A stretch of 64,000 nucleotides of DNA from Aulostomus chinensis (GCA_037954235.1 JBBMOA010000007.1:6623501-6687500); one strand, 5' to 3'; shown: positions 37,495 to 48,928, counted from the stretch's first letter. Numbers and translations are program-made. The notes: a model not told the origin generated them from the letters alone.

Positions 37495-38080
37495 GAAACG
37501 AAGCGAAGTAAAATCTGGTCAACTGGATGTAAGTTTATCTTGAAGACGTTTCACCTCTCATCCGAGAGGCTTCTTCAGTTCTAGTAAAGAGTGTGGAAAC
37601 TCCAGCTTATAAACCTATGTGGGAGTGGTCAGTGCTATTGTGGTGGAAACGACCCTCCCGAGACTCACCTGGCCTCCCCAAACGACAGTCGTTGTGAGGT
37701 GTCAGGGAGTTTCAGGGTTGGCCGTTAGGGAGTTTCATCAACCACTCAGATGCTAATGGGCTGTGTTGGCAGCAGCCGTTCCACATGGGTCTTTCAGCTG
37801 AGCTCTTTGGGGAAGCTTTGAAAGGACTTGGTTGTAAATTGGTGAAAGGAAATGTCGCAGTCCACCTCCTCTGTTCAAAGATGGTTTCTCTATCTTGACG
37901 TGGATGGCTTCTTTAACTCCTCTTTCAAACCATCTGTCCTCTCTGTCGAGGATTTGGACATGGTCGTCCTGGAAAGAGTGGCTTTCATCCTTGAGGTGGA
38001 GGAAAACCGCTGAGTCCTGTCCTCCAGAGTTGGTTCTTCTATGTTGGGTCATGCGCTTGTTGATAGATAGAGTGAATGAG
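37495..38080 (-). mobile_element. Penelope-like element, 3' part
   Basis: The minus strand at 37753-38052 encodes FLHLKDESHSFQDDHVQILD and RWFERGVKEAIHVK, the C-terminal part of the GIY-YIG protein common in fish Penelope-like elements. It is followed by the signature GAAACGTCTTCAAGATAAAC (minus) and TTCGCTTCG end. Related to 47404-47905. Confidence 0.75.
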
Positions 38081-39176
38081 ACTCAGAGTTTTTCTGAGTT
38101 TTAGCAAGAGTGTACAAACCAAGGCTAAGTGTGTCATTTGTGGTTGTTTGCACAACAGCCATAGAGGAGAGAGACGGACTGCCTGGGGAGAAACGGGAAG
38201 GATTTCTGCACGAAGTTCACGGACTGTTTTGTTTGTGCTGCTGCTAAGGCTGATGCTAATGCTTCGCCACGTTGAAGTATGGACCCGCGCCAGTTCATTA
38301 CCACTGGTCGGACTTTTTCTAGTTGAAGTTTAACTCCCTCAGTGTAACCACTGTTTTCAACCTGGAGACAGAGAAGAGACCCAGAAGAGTGAAAAGCCCC
38401 AAGGACTTTCACTTGTGAGGCACTGGCATCATGGAGGAGAGAGAGTCAGAGTCCATGTGGGATAGCTAATCGGAGGTCGAGCCTGCCCCTGTGAATGCCA
38501 GAGAACGAGACGGAGACATTTTGTTTGCTGAAGAGTGAAGCGGTCACTAAGTTTTGGGCCTCTACGAACCCAAGCATCGCATCAGGCCTGCTACGGTACC
38601 ATTTAGTAGTCGTAATTTTAATTGCCGGCTTTAGCATAGTGCCTTGAGGTGTTTGTAGGCCCACAGTATTAAGGTGATTTTGAAGTAACAATTAAGGGTT
38701 ACTGGTGTGTTATTGTGTTTTGTGAATGTTATTTTTTATGTCCGCTTAAAGAGGGAGACTATGTTAAATTAGTATTTTCTGAGAAACAGGAACATTTGTG
38801 TTGGAGGTTTAACTCATTCCTATTACATGTCCTTTATTATTGTCTGAAACATTTTTCATTAAGTAAATAATTGAATTATTTTTCTTAAAACTTGGTGTTG
38901 TGTAGTTCATTTCTAATCTGATCCTTACCTTAAAGAGAGAACACTGTTTGTTCTCTGGAATTCATATACACAGGTAGGTTTAAACGTCTTTTATTAAAAA
39001 GATAAGTTAAAGGGGAATTCATAAGTAGGTACTTAACAATTCATGTGGGTAATTTTAAAAGAGCGATCCAAGGCTATAATTAAAACTGATTAAATCGGGG
39101 TTAAAAGCGTTGATAAATATATTTGAAGAACTCGGAAGTCCTACCCTTATAGACTGGATTTCTAAAGGGAGCGCTA
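38081..39176. other. no recognised gene
   Basis: Frames up to about 90 codons, none resembling known proteins. AT-rich after 38700. Confidence 0.4.
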
Positions 39177-39660
39177 CAATAAAAATAAACAAAATATGAT
39201 TCACATCAACATAAACTGAGAAAAAAATAACTTGCATAAGCTAACATACCTGCATTATGGAGAAGAAATATTCACAGGTGTTCAGAGGTTTTTCTCATAC
39301 ATGCTCTCTTTGCTCTCTCTGGGAAGAGTCACGAGCAAGAGAAAGATGGTATAGTACAAAAATAAATAAAATACGATTTATATCAACATGAACTGAGAAA
39401 AAAAGTAACTTGCCTAAGCTAACATACCTGCATTATGGAGAAGAAATATTCACAGGTGTTCAGAGGTTTTTCTCATACATGCTCTCTTTGCTCTCTCTGG
39501 GAAGAGTCACGAGCAAGAGAAAGATGGTATAGTACAAAAATAAATAAAATACGATTTATATCAACATGAACTGAGAAAAAAAATAACTTGCATAAACTAT
39601 CTTACCTGCATTATGGAGAATATTCACAGGTTTTTCTTGTATATGCTCTCCTTGCTCTAT
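39177..39660. repeat. 179-bp tandem repeat, about 2.7 copies
   Basis: Units start near 39177, 39356 and 39535. CCTGCATTATGGAGAA recurs at about 179-base spacing and GGGAAGAGTCACGAGCAAGA recurs in units 1 and 2. A degenerate extra piece is near 39935-39965. Confidence 0.85.
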
Positions 39661-40478
39661 AACACCATGACCACAGTCACCACGTGGCTCCTGTTAGCAT
39701 TCATTCTCAACTGTACACCCTCGTGTATTAAACTACGCAGCAGTCTAGCAACACACACGAACCGCAGCAACTTCTCCACTTCTCCTCTAGTTAGCAAGTT
39801 TATGCATGAAAATAACAAAATATATTTTTACGTGTCTCTGACTACACCAGCTTTACAAACATTTTAAACTAAATTACATTCACATTTTACAACAAAAACA
39901 ATGAAAATATGCAGCGCAGCAGAAATGTGTACCTCTCTGGGAAGAGTCTCGAGCAAGAGGAAGTGAAACCCAGTGCAACACGGTAAGTACAAGTTCAAAA
40001 TAAAATGCGCATCGTACCTCATGTATTTCTCAGACCTTCCCTCTAGCATCTAGCTGTGTTTTCAAGCTTAATATGAACATTTTCAACCACACAATTCTTT
40101 ATAACAACAATAACACGAAAAAAACGAAAAAGAGTAGATTACTGAGAAAATACTGTCCTTCAAAATAAAAGTGAGCTTTAACGTCCTGTTCATAATATAG
40201 CGCAACAACATTACATCAGCATGGGACTTTCTGTCTTGATGAGACGAGTACAGCGGTATTGGTCCCATGTCTGTTGGACATTCCTAGGGGCAGTTATGGG
40301 CATAAATCTGTTTTTCTGTCATTAGGTTTGTTTGTTTTTTGCGGGGGGGGGTATTCAATTTTTCGCCAGACCAGATGTGCGTGCCAAATTGGTGGTGGAA
40401 GAAAGAAAGAATTTTGTCCGAGCATAAACAGTTATTGCCACCTTTTCTATTGTGTTTAATGGGAGACCTGACCCCCCC

Positions 40479-41038
40479 AATGTGAAAAAATTTGCATTAC
40501 AACAGCCAATCAGCTTTGAGGTTGTCCCGACATCACAGCTGACTGTGTCACAAGATGGAGGACAAGTTGATTGTTGCTGTGTGTGGGAACCAGGTGCTAT
40601 ATGACACTACGTGTCAAAATTACAAGAACCAGTTTAATAAATTGGTGTCCATTCGTGAAATTCGGTCACCGATCCTAGCTAGCAGGTCGTCAAACTGGCC
40701 AGTCGTCATCCGAAAATACCCCTGGAAGCGGCAGGTACCCAGGTGCAGCCCCTGGAGAAGCTCGGTGAATTTCACCGAGCTGTGCTCGCCTCTAGATGGT
40801 GTTGTTAACCCAGGGACGACGGCGTTTAGTTTTCCGACGTATTTCGGCCTTCCACAGCAGGTACAACGCAACAGTTCTTTGAATATCCATGATATAATGG
40901 CAGAAAGAAACGTTGCCGGAAATAGTCGGTACTCGGGCAAGTGAGTGAATTCTCGTATTCGCGCGAATGACACAAATGGACACTAAAATGATTCAGCGGT
41001 CAAATTTGTTTGCAAAATTTGTTTGGTGTGAACACAGT
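40479..41038. mobile_element. Harbinger-derived element, left-truncated
   Basis: Homologous to the arms of the 2904-11730 element: CATTACAACAGCCAATCA, the MADF-like start at 40555 (plus, MEDKLIVAVCGNQVLYDTTC) and, on the minus strand (40620-40973), a PIF/Harbinger transposase N-terminal motif (YFRMTTGQFDDLLARIG). The right end reads GTGTGAACACAGT; the left inverted repeat is missing. Confidence 0.7.
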
Positions 41039-41149
41039 AAAAATCTCAAAATCCTCCTCTGCTCTCTACTCTGACACAGACGGCAGAGTGTGCAGCAGGG
41101 GTGGGGTTGTTTAAGGGCCAGCTCTCAGCTCTGCACTCAGACTGTGCAT

Positions 41150-41535
41150 CACACTGAGGCTTCTATCTCCTAAACTGTAATTTGTCTGTCCATCACTCTC
41201 TTCCCTTCTCTCTCTCTTTATCTCTGTCCCTCTCTTTCCTTCTGCATATCTGTCTTCCTCCATTATCTGTCTGTCTCTGCCCCGCTCTCCTGTTCTCTTT
41301 CCCCCCAACCGGTCAAAGCAGAAGGCCGTCCCCATTGAGCCTGGATCTGCTCGACGTTCCTGTCTGTTAAAAGGAAGGTTTGTGTTGCTGCTGTTGCAGG
41401 ATGTGCTTGCTGATGGAGAATTGTTGGGTGTAAATTCATTGAAGGAGTGTGGTTCTAGACCTGCTCTACCTGTAAAGTGTCATGAGATAACTTTTGTTGT
41501 GATTTGGCGCTATATAAATAAAATTGACTTGACTA
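41150..41535 (+). mobile_element. L2-like LINE 3' end, forward
   Basis: Reverse complement of 30160-30520: the CT-rich block, AAAGCAGAAGGCCGTCCCCA, and the end GCTATATAAATAAAATTGAC TTGACT. Confidence 0.8.
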
Positions 41536-41659
41536 AACTGCAAGGCCCACCAGCATCATACCGTTGGATTTGGGATGACTCCTGCCACCGCGGGCACGAG
41601 GAGGCTTAGGCCCTAACAACGCTGCTTGCAGCTTTAATTTTGTTGTGGTGTTTTTTATT

Positions 41660-41980
41660 CAGGTTTCCGGTGGTGATAAAATGTGGAGAGATGTGCCGTT
41701 TGGGGTATTGACAGTGATCGATGACAATATGTCAAGTTCAACCACTCAGCTCCACCTTGAGCCTTTAGCAACTTGCGTCATTGTGGAGGGAGGTATTGTG
41801 CTCGAAAAACGCCCAAAACCTACCTGTTGCTCTAGTTCTGTTTGGCCTGTCATATGCCCTCCATTTAGACAACCCCAAATCAATGAAAAACACTCTGAAC
41901 TTCCTGCAGCGAGTATTTCTTGGCTTGGGACAAAACAAGCTGCTACCCAAGCTTCAAAGTTTAAAAAAATCTCCTGCTGA
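41660..41980 (+). pseudogene. SAMD3-like multicopy fish protein, C-terminal remnant
   Basis: The first frame reads GVLTVIDDNMSSSTTQLHLE; a second frame continues ALVLFGLSYALHLDNPKSMK, then NTLNFLQRVFLGLG to a TGA. Together they match the C-terminus of a highly repeated fish protein often annotated as sterile alpha motif domain-containing 3-like. At least one frameshift (near 41810) separates the halves, so it is a pseudogene, possibly carried by a transposon. The name comes from memory of annotations; no SAM domain is visible here. Confidence 0.5.
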
Positions 41981-42605
41981 GTGAGTGAATGAGAATATGA
42001 TTTAAGAGTGGATTTTGTTGTTTTGTGTGTTGTTTTAACACAATGTTGACAAAGACACTCCACATTATGGGATCTGTTGCGCAAGCCATTTCTCAGGGAT
42101 TTTTGTTTCTTTTGTAAGTCTTTGTATCTTTGTTACTGTTGTAAGAAGTTTGAAGTTCAACTGTGACTCATTTGTGCACAGCACGTGAAAAATCATAATG
42201 GTTCAGAACATGGTCTTTCAGATTAAGGATGTTCAAAATCTTTTTTGACAATGTATCCTTTTAGACAACTTATTTCTGTTATGCTTAGGTAGGATGTAGC
42301 ACTTCACCATGTGAAGTTTTCATTTGTTGAATTTTTGTTAAACAGTAATATGTCTAATATGTGTACATGTTTAACACAAGAATAATCTGTATTTCACTTA
42401 CACGGTGAAATACTTAATCTTTGAAAGACATACTGTTCCATAGTTTCATTTGAACCACTTTCAAAGTGGGAAAAATGAATCAAAAATAAATCATAAAATT
42501 TAACTTTGAACTCTGTCACTTTCATGATTTACATTGTGTTGTGGAGAACTAGACCCCCATTTTATTAATGTGTAATGGATTTTGAAGTTGCAAGTTGTTT
42601 TTTTT

Positions 42606-42790
42606 GTAAGGCAATCAGTTAGCATGGTTTTATTAAGTAAATCATCCTTCTGATCAAGTTAACGCAACTCAGATTTTGAGTTGTGTTAACTTGGTATTTT
42701 AAAGCCAATCGGTTTTCATGGTTTTATTAAGTACATCAGACTTCTGATCAAGTTGACACAACTCAGAGATTTTGAGTTGTGAGAATTCGA
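42606..42790. repeat. ~90-bp tandem pair
   Basis: Two copies of a block: AGCATGGTTTTATTAAGTAA then CTTCTGATCAAGTT and ACTCAGATTTTGAGTTGTG; a third trace is at 43015-43045. Confidence 0.7.
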
Positions 42791-43089
42791 CAATAATTAG
42801 CCTAACTTGAATTAATAAATTGTTTGGAATATGCTTGTAGTACCTTGACTCAAAATGATTAAGTAGCTCTCAATAGTAATTATATGTAGTATATACCAAG
42901 TCCAGAGTTAACTGTACAACAGCTTTCAAGTTACTGAAACTCAAGTGGTAGTATACTATACTGATAAAGCTGCTCTTAGCTCAATTAATGGTCTACGCAT
43001 TACCTAGTTTTTTTAAGGCAATCGGTTTGAATGTTTTTTTTTAAGTAAAGTCAACTAATTAGAATTTACGGCGTGGTTGCATAGTTTCC

Positions 43090-43400
43090 TCTTCTACTAA
43101 GGGATCTGCTCAGAGGATTGCACTGGGAACAGACACCCAGTCACTGAACAAGATCAGGAGAGCGGGTTCAGTGGTCAGCATGATCTGTGGTTGATGGAGG
43201 GTGACTGACATTGTCCAATATTGCCAAAAGTTTGGAATGGGTTCTCTGCTCAAACAACAGAGGAGCCCATTCAGCACCAGATTTTTATCATGCTGCTCCT
43301 ACATGAACAGGCTCAGGAAATTTTTATTTCCCTGGGCCATAAGCCTGTACAACTCAACTGCAGGGAGAGGGAGGGTTAAGAGGGAGAAGATGGGTGATAT
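43090..43400 (+). mobile_element. LINE 3' end fragment
   Basis: Translated pieces (DTQSLNKIRRAGSVVS, RFLSCCSYMNRLRKFLFPWA, ISLYNS) resemble the C-terminal coding end of fish non-LTR retrotransposons. Frames are broken. Confidence 0.55.
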
Positions 43401-44143
43401 TATCATGACTGAGGAGAGGATTTCATCCATCAACCACAGAACCATTTTGTTACATTCTATCATATTCGTTTTTATATTTAATGGGCATTCATCTAAAGAA
43501 ACCATAAGGAAGCAGCAAGAATCTATCAAAGCCATCAAAAGTGAAGCAGGCCTTGGAAGAAGTGGCGGCCAGTGTTTCCACCTTGTCTGTGATCAATAGA
43601 ACTGCATTGCAATGCCGTGCATGTGCTCATCTGATTGATGTGCCCTCTGAAAAGGGCTTCACACATAACGCCATTGAATAAAGACCGGCATTGCCTTGCT
43701 CTATGGTGCTGAAGTTTTGTGATGTTCCAAAATACCAATGCACCATGGTTATGGCAGACCATGCCTCATTGACATATGTAAGTACCTGTCAGCACAGGTG
43801 GAACGCTAGTTCAGTTGTTAGTTAAAGGTTGATGGTACTTGGCATGAAAATGTCACGTGCTGGCAAGAATTGATCTTTGCACTTGACTGATTGCAAGCTT
43901 GCACCATGCTTGTAGACAGTTTGAATAAGGACCATCATATTTATGCTGTTTGTGTAATTTAGGCCTTTTTGATTTAGCTTTTAAGGTGTTTGTTTAATTA
44001 TCTGAGCAAGTGCAAACATCTGACTGCATACATTTTCCTTCAATAAATTACAACACAAGTTTATGGAGAGTCAAAGGTGTGAAGTGACATTATAGGTTAA
44101 AAAAATGTGTGATAATACATTAAATGACTTAATAAACTGGTAT

Positions 44144-44149
44144 TTTATT
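44144..44149 (-). terminator. spx2: spx2 poly(A) signal
   Basis: AATAAA on the minus strand, about 75 bases beyond the spx2 stop codon. Confidence 0.55.
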
Positions 44150-44222
44150 TATATGCTTTTGCACTTGCAGACTGATGACACATCCCGCAAAAGTAGTGAA
44201 ACAATGCAGGTGCAGGCCGCTC

Positions 44223-44314
44223 TCATCTTCTCGGGAGGAAGTGGATCAGGACTTTCTCAGAGCTCACGATGCGGCTGGGTTTGTTAGATTCCAGTGACTG
44301 CAGCCTTTCGATGC
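44223..44314 (-). CDS. spx2: spx2 exon 5, C-terminus
   Basis: Starts with GC of a Gly codon split G|GC, as gal exon 5 does, after the acceptor GTGTAG. It encodes IERLQSLESNKPSRIVSSEK, then VLIHFLPRR and TGA at 44223-44225. A second possible acceptor 15 bases further in would give an early stop, so the longer exon is preferred. Confidence 0.7.
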
Positions 44315-46756
44315 CTACACACAGACACACACTCTATTGTTGCTGGTGAAAACTACTGTACCTTTTATATGTTAAATAGTGGATGAGGCATGTTGTGTAA
44401 CTGAATGGTCAAACTCTAAACAGATCTTTTAAAATCTTGATCTCATCTTGTGGAGAAACCATCATTTTGATCTGTTCATTGCAACAGCATCACAGTCCAA
44501 TGTGAATTATACAACAAGATGTTCTCACCAAGTAATCTGGTGAGTAATTTGGTCAACAAGACATTTAAGGGTGTGCTCAAATTAGCATGACAGCACCCCT
44601 TAATTATCATTAAAATATTACGTAAATATAATAAAAATGAATAAAATATATACACTTTATTCAAACTATGGTGATGAATGCCGATTTCAGAAAACAATCC
44701 TGAGTGCATGAGGATAATAAAGGATAAGAAACATAAAGTGATGTGTACCTTGGCGCACTGTATACATGTACCAGCCCTGCAGACCCTGTTTCAGAATACT
44801 GCTGTCATCCCCGGACACAAATCTCCTGCCATCTGAAGACAAGAAGAGAATCAATATTTGAGATAAAATTCAGCTGCAAATATCAGGCCTGGCAGAATGA
44901 TGATTAGAGGCTCACTTCTGTCACAACAGAAAAAAGAAGTCTTCCCCTGCACATTTTTTCAAATGTATAGTGAAAAAAAATAATTTTGTACAGTCTTCTT
45001 TCAGGAATTTTGGTTAATGGGCAGTCAGATAATTTTAGTTACTTCACACAAGCAAAATAAAGCATTGTTTTGTGGCTTGTAGTATAAACATAGAGTCTTT
45101 TAGCTCAGTATTGATTGATTGAATTTGTTGGTAGATCATTACATTACCAAACATTCCAGTAATTATGGAAGTGTGCCTCTGGTTTATAGTATCTCAGTCA
45201 TGAGACGAAATGGGGATATTTATGATGATTTCTTTTTAAAGTGAAAGTGTGCATCAAATAAATAATTACAGCAACAAATAACTCTGGTGGCCATTGGTAG
45301 ATTACACAGTTGAGCTCATTAGATACTACATTACATGGAGCTGACTGGTGTAGTTATATCAACAAACCAAAATTAAAAGAGGATCACAATTTCACCTGTC
45401 ACTGCATTTTAAAGGGATCATTTGAACAAGGTAGCTTGATCAGCTTGCAAGTCTGTCTTCATTTATCATTCTACTATTTTGTTTGCACAAGCATTAATGA
45501 CCTGATTGAGTCAGTGTAGCGCAAAGGAAGGACTGTCAGTAGGCCTACTTGTGAACCTGGAGTTTTGATCATATATATAATAGCCTCTTACCTGAAGGCT
45601 TACTGTACTGCAACAACTGAAACAAATGCAATATACCAGTGATGTTCATACACAACGGAGAAGAGCTGGAATTTAAAATATATAGATATAGATTTAGGTC
45701 ACAATGTGACTGATGAAGTGATGGATCTGAAAGGTCAAAACCTAACAACCTTGAATTGATTTGCATGACGGGTAAAGTTCAGGGTTGATCAGCTTCATCT
45801 GAAGTAAAACCTTTTGCTGAAAGCAGCATTTGGTCAACAGTAGATTTATGTTATGTGGAATAGTCATAATGTCAATCACTGTCTTTGGATGGACTTTAGA
45901 AGAGGAAGAAGTTAGCAGCTGTATGCAGTGCTTGGGGACCAACTCCAGAACTTCTGCCAGCACCTTGGTCAGACAGGAGTAATTAACCTAAGCTACAACT
46001 AAGCATTGCTATAAAACCAGAAGAACACAGCAGCTGATTACAGCACACCTGTCTTCTTAGCCAACCCCATTGGTGCAAACCATGGAATGTGCAACTGCAT
46101 GAATGCAACTGAGTCTGATATAATAAAGCTGTCATATAGTTGCAGCATATGGTTCAGCAACTGTATGCTGACACAGCAGATCCAAAGTTTCAAATGTGGG
46201 AAAAACACAAGATCTGACTTATTGAATGAAATCCTATTGACATTCTGGAATTGAATTCATAATTATATGACATTATTAAAAAAATAAATTAAAAAAAATT
46301 GCTTTTGGTCAAGGATCTTCTTGCTGGCTCCCATGGCAATGTATGACAGTAAACAGCAAATGTTTTGTTACCTTATAGGGACATATTTCTAATTATCAAT
46401 TAATTAAAAAAGACAGACAATTCCTTTAGGTAACTTGGGTGCAAGAGCAGAGTTAAAGGAGAGTTTAGTTATTACTCACGTTTGCCCTTCAAGTACATCA
46501 TGGATTGAGGACCCCAGTGGACATTTAACTAAGGGGAAAAGAAGATAAACATAATAGGGTCATCGCCCCGGAGTACCTCTGGGCTCAGGCCTCAATTAGG
46601 GCCTGAGCCTAAAGGTACTTAATTATTTATTCTGTTTTGCAGGCAACCTAAACAAAAGATGAGGAGCTGGTGATTTTTTACCTTCTGTGCATGCCAAGAT
46701 TCTACACACAGACAGATGACTAAAGTGCATGTCCAAACAACTGTAGCTTTCATCAT
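44223..46756 (-). CDS. spx2: prepro-spexin-2-like neuropeptide, complete
   Basis: Coding exons on the minus strand are 46682-46756, 46480-46528, 44749-44832 and 44223-44314; all junctions are GT-AG with matching phases, and the precursor is 99 residues. It has a signal peptide of about 23 residues, then QKLNV, the spexin core HWGPQSMMYLKGKH, and GRR for amidation and cleavage. A C-terminal part ends RIVSSEKVLIHFLPRR. The WGPQSM-YLKGK core is diagnostic of fish spexin 2; spexin 1 has NWTPQAMLYLKGAQ. Spexins activate galanin receptors 2 and 3, which is family knowledge. Known spexins mostly start with Asn, so His at position 1 is unusual. No dibasic site lies just before the core, so signal-peptide cleavage may leave an N-terminally extended peptide. 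The last exon is placed by splice phase and frame rather than by strong sequence match, so it is less certain than the rest. Confidence 0.92.
44749..44832 (-). CDS. spx2: spx2 exon 4, amidation site and spacer
   Basis: 84 bases. AT completes His-14, then GRR (amide donor Gly and dibasic cleavage site), FVSGDDSS, and a Trp/Tyr-rich stretch QGWYMYTVRQ. It ends with G of a split Gly codon; the donor is GTACAC. Confidence 0.88.
46480..46528 (-). CDS. spx2: spx2 exon 3, mature spexin core
   Basis: 16 codons plus one base encoding LNV and HWGPQSMMYLKGK. The next His codon is split C|AT, exactly as in gal exon 3. The acceptor is CTTAG and the donor GTGAGT. Intron 2 is only about 150 bases. Confidence 0.95.
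46572..46619. repeat. 20-bp stem hairpin in spx2 intron 2
   Basis: Arms 46572-46591 and 46600-46619 pair over 20 positions with one mismatch and one G-U pair, around an 8-base loop. It lies within the short intron between spx2 exons 2 and 3. Confidence 0.75.
46682..46756 (-). CDS. spx2: spx2 exon 2, signal peptide
   Basis: 25 codons in phase 0, beginning with the ATG immediately after the acceptor TTCCAG. The product MMKATVVWTCTLVICLCVES is a clear hydrophobic signal sequence, with likely cleavage near SWHA. A second in-frame ATG follows the first. Confidence 0.9.
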
Positions 46757-47145
46757 CTGGAACACCAAGAACATAATGAAAGTTGGATATATCAAGAATG
46801 CAATGGAAATTATATGTCAAAACAATGAGTTAGACAGATGCTGCATGTAATACACTAACACTCAGCTAAATAAATACTAAAATGTGCATTGGTGTAAATA
46901 TTGTACAACTCTGGGCTTTGCAAACCACCTCACAGACAGAACCCAGGCTAATGAGTTTGAGGGCCCTTCCTCAGAGCAGCTCTAATTCCACTCTGATGAT
47001 ACTGTTACATGGTTGTGTATCTTCAACATGTATTCCTTACAAATTGTGCCACATAATAAAAGCTTCCACTCTTAGGGGCACGATGTCTCTGCTCATTGTC
47101 TTCGGATGCTGGAGACTGCTGTCACACTTCAACTTCACACGACCT

Positions 47146-47260
47146 TTCCAGGATGTACCTCACCTCTTACCCAATGTCAGCTGAGGTAGGCTCTAGCCCC
47201 TCCCCCCCCCAACCCTTAACGGATAAAAAGTATAAAGGATAGTTGGATAGAAGGTTAAGT
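47146..47260 (+). mobile_element. GGATGG-tail repeat, 3' fragment
   Basis: Contains the CCAGGATGTACCTCACCTCT and AGGCTCTAGCCCCTCC blocks and a decayed tail. Confidence 0.55.
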
Positions 47261-47403
47261 CTTTTTCTGAGTTTTTTAACTTTAAAATATACAGTATAGC
47301 TTACAATTTAAAACCTTAAATAATCTTTCATGACAATTTATTAGCCATAGTGATTTTATTGATTGCTGTCTGTGTAGGTTCTCATTCATCCAGGTCATTG
47401 TAG

Positions 47404-48178
47404 ATCGAAGCGAAGTAAAATCTGGTCAACTGGACGTAAGTTTATCTTGAAGACGTTTCACCTCTCATCCGAGAGGCTTCTTCAGTTCTAGTGAAGAGTG
47501 TGGAAACTCCAGCTTATAAACCTATGTGGGAGTGGTCAGTGCTATTGTGGTGGAAACGACCCTCCCGAGACTCACCTGGCCTCCCCAAACGACAGTCGTT
47601 GTGCGGTGTCAGGGAGTTTCAGGGGTGGTCGTTAGGGAGTTTCACCGACCACTCAGATGCTAATGGGCTGTGCTGGCATCAGCCGTTCCACATGGGTCTT
47701 TCAGCTGAGCTCTTTGGGGAAGTTTTGAAAGGACTTGGTTGTAAATTGGTGAAAGGAAATGTCGCAGTCCACCTCCTCTGTTCAAAGATGGTTTCTCTAT
47801 CCTGACGTGGATGGCTTCTTTAACTCCTCTTTCAAACCATCTGTCCTCTCTGTCGAGGATTTGGACATGATCGTCCTGGAAGGAGTGGCTTTCCTCCTTG
47901 GTTCTAACTTGGTTCTAACTTGGTTCTAACCCTGCTGAAGAGGTTCTCTCTCTGGTGAAGAAGTTCTTGCTCTGGTGAAAGAGGTTCTTCGTTTGGGGAG
48001 GCCAGGTGAGTCTCGGGAGGGTCGTTTCCACCACAATAGCACTGACCACTCCCACATAGGTTTATAAGCTGGAGTTTCCACACTCTTCACTAGAACTGAA
48101 GAAGCCTCTCGGATGAGAGGTGAAACGTCTTCAAGATAAACTTACGTCCAGTTGACCAGATTTTACTTCGCTTCGATT
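47404..48178. mobile_element. Penelope-like fragment in inverted-repeat arrangement
   Basis: 47404-47905 is a minus-strand copy like 37495-38000. 47993-48178 repeats its first ~185 bases in the opposite orientation, nearly perfectly (AAACGTCTTCAAGATAAAC in both). The result is a large potential hairpin in spx2 intron 1. Three short direct repeats of TTGGTTCTAAC lie at about 47898-47930. Confidence 0.8.
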
Positions 48179-48928
48179 TATTGATTGCATTCCCCCAGCA
48201 AGGAACAAAGTGAAACGGACAGGAAAAAATTGGGGAGCAGGCCAGAGAAACATCACGGCAAGCTAAGGATTTAAAGTGTTGGCTATAGCTGAAGACATGG
48301 AAATTGCAATTTGATATCTATGAAGTTAGAGAGTGGCAAGCAACCATCCAGGTTTAACAATTTGAAAATGGATACGTTTAATAGGATCTTGTAAAATGGT
48401 TCTTGAGAAGTAATGCAACAACAACCCCAAGTCAAATTTCAGCAGATACAAACTGAGCAGAAGTAAAATGACCTAAGTCACAAAAGGGTTCGAGCACAGT
48501 CTCATCCATCTTCAAGTCAAGGAATCTTGAATCTTAGCATCAGTTCAGATGCTAAACAATCAAACAGCATATAAATGATTGCAGAAAAATTACAATATAT
48601 AACTTTCTAAAGCTTGATGTTTCAACAGATGGCAGAAAAACTACCATATTCTGTGGGTGTGTGTGAGCGTGTGTTTGCATCTAATTGTATTTCTTTCATA
48701 TTTGCATATGACTTTTACTTAGTTTAAAATTCTATACAAGTAAAATTAATTACAGCATATTAAGAATATTAACACCAGATATATAATAGTATTTCTCCTC
48801 AAAGAATTAAATAAGTTAATGGCCTTGTAATAAGAAAATCAAAGTTAAATAATACAGCACATCTGCAATGACACAGAGTCCAACTTTTCATATATTTGAA
48901 TGCATGTACTGTACTTGATTGCACTTAC

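Noticed and set aside
44171..44287. Plus-strand exon-like frame after a good acceptor (TTTTGCACTTGCAG), ending in TAG
   Set aside because: It is antisense to the last spx2 exon, and no partner exon on the plus strand was found; the minus-strand reading fits spx2 in phase and frame.
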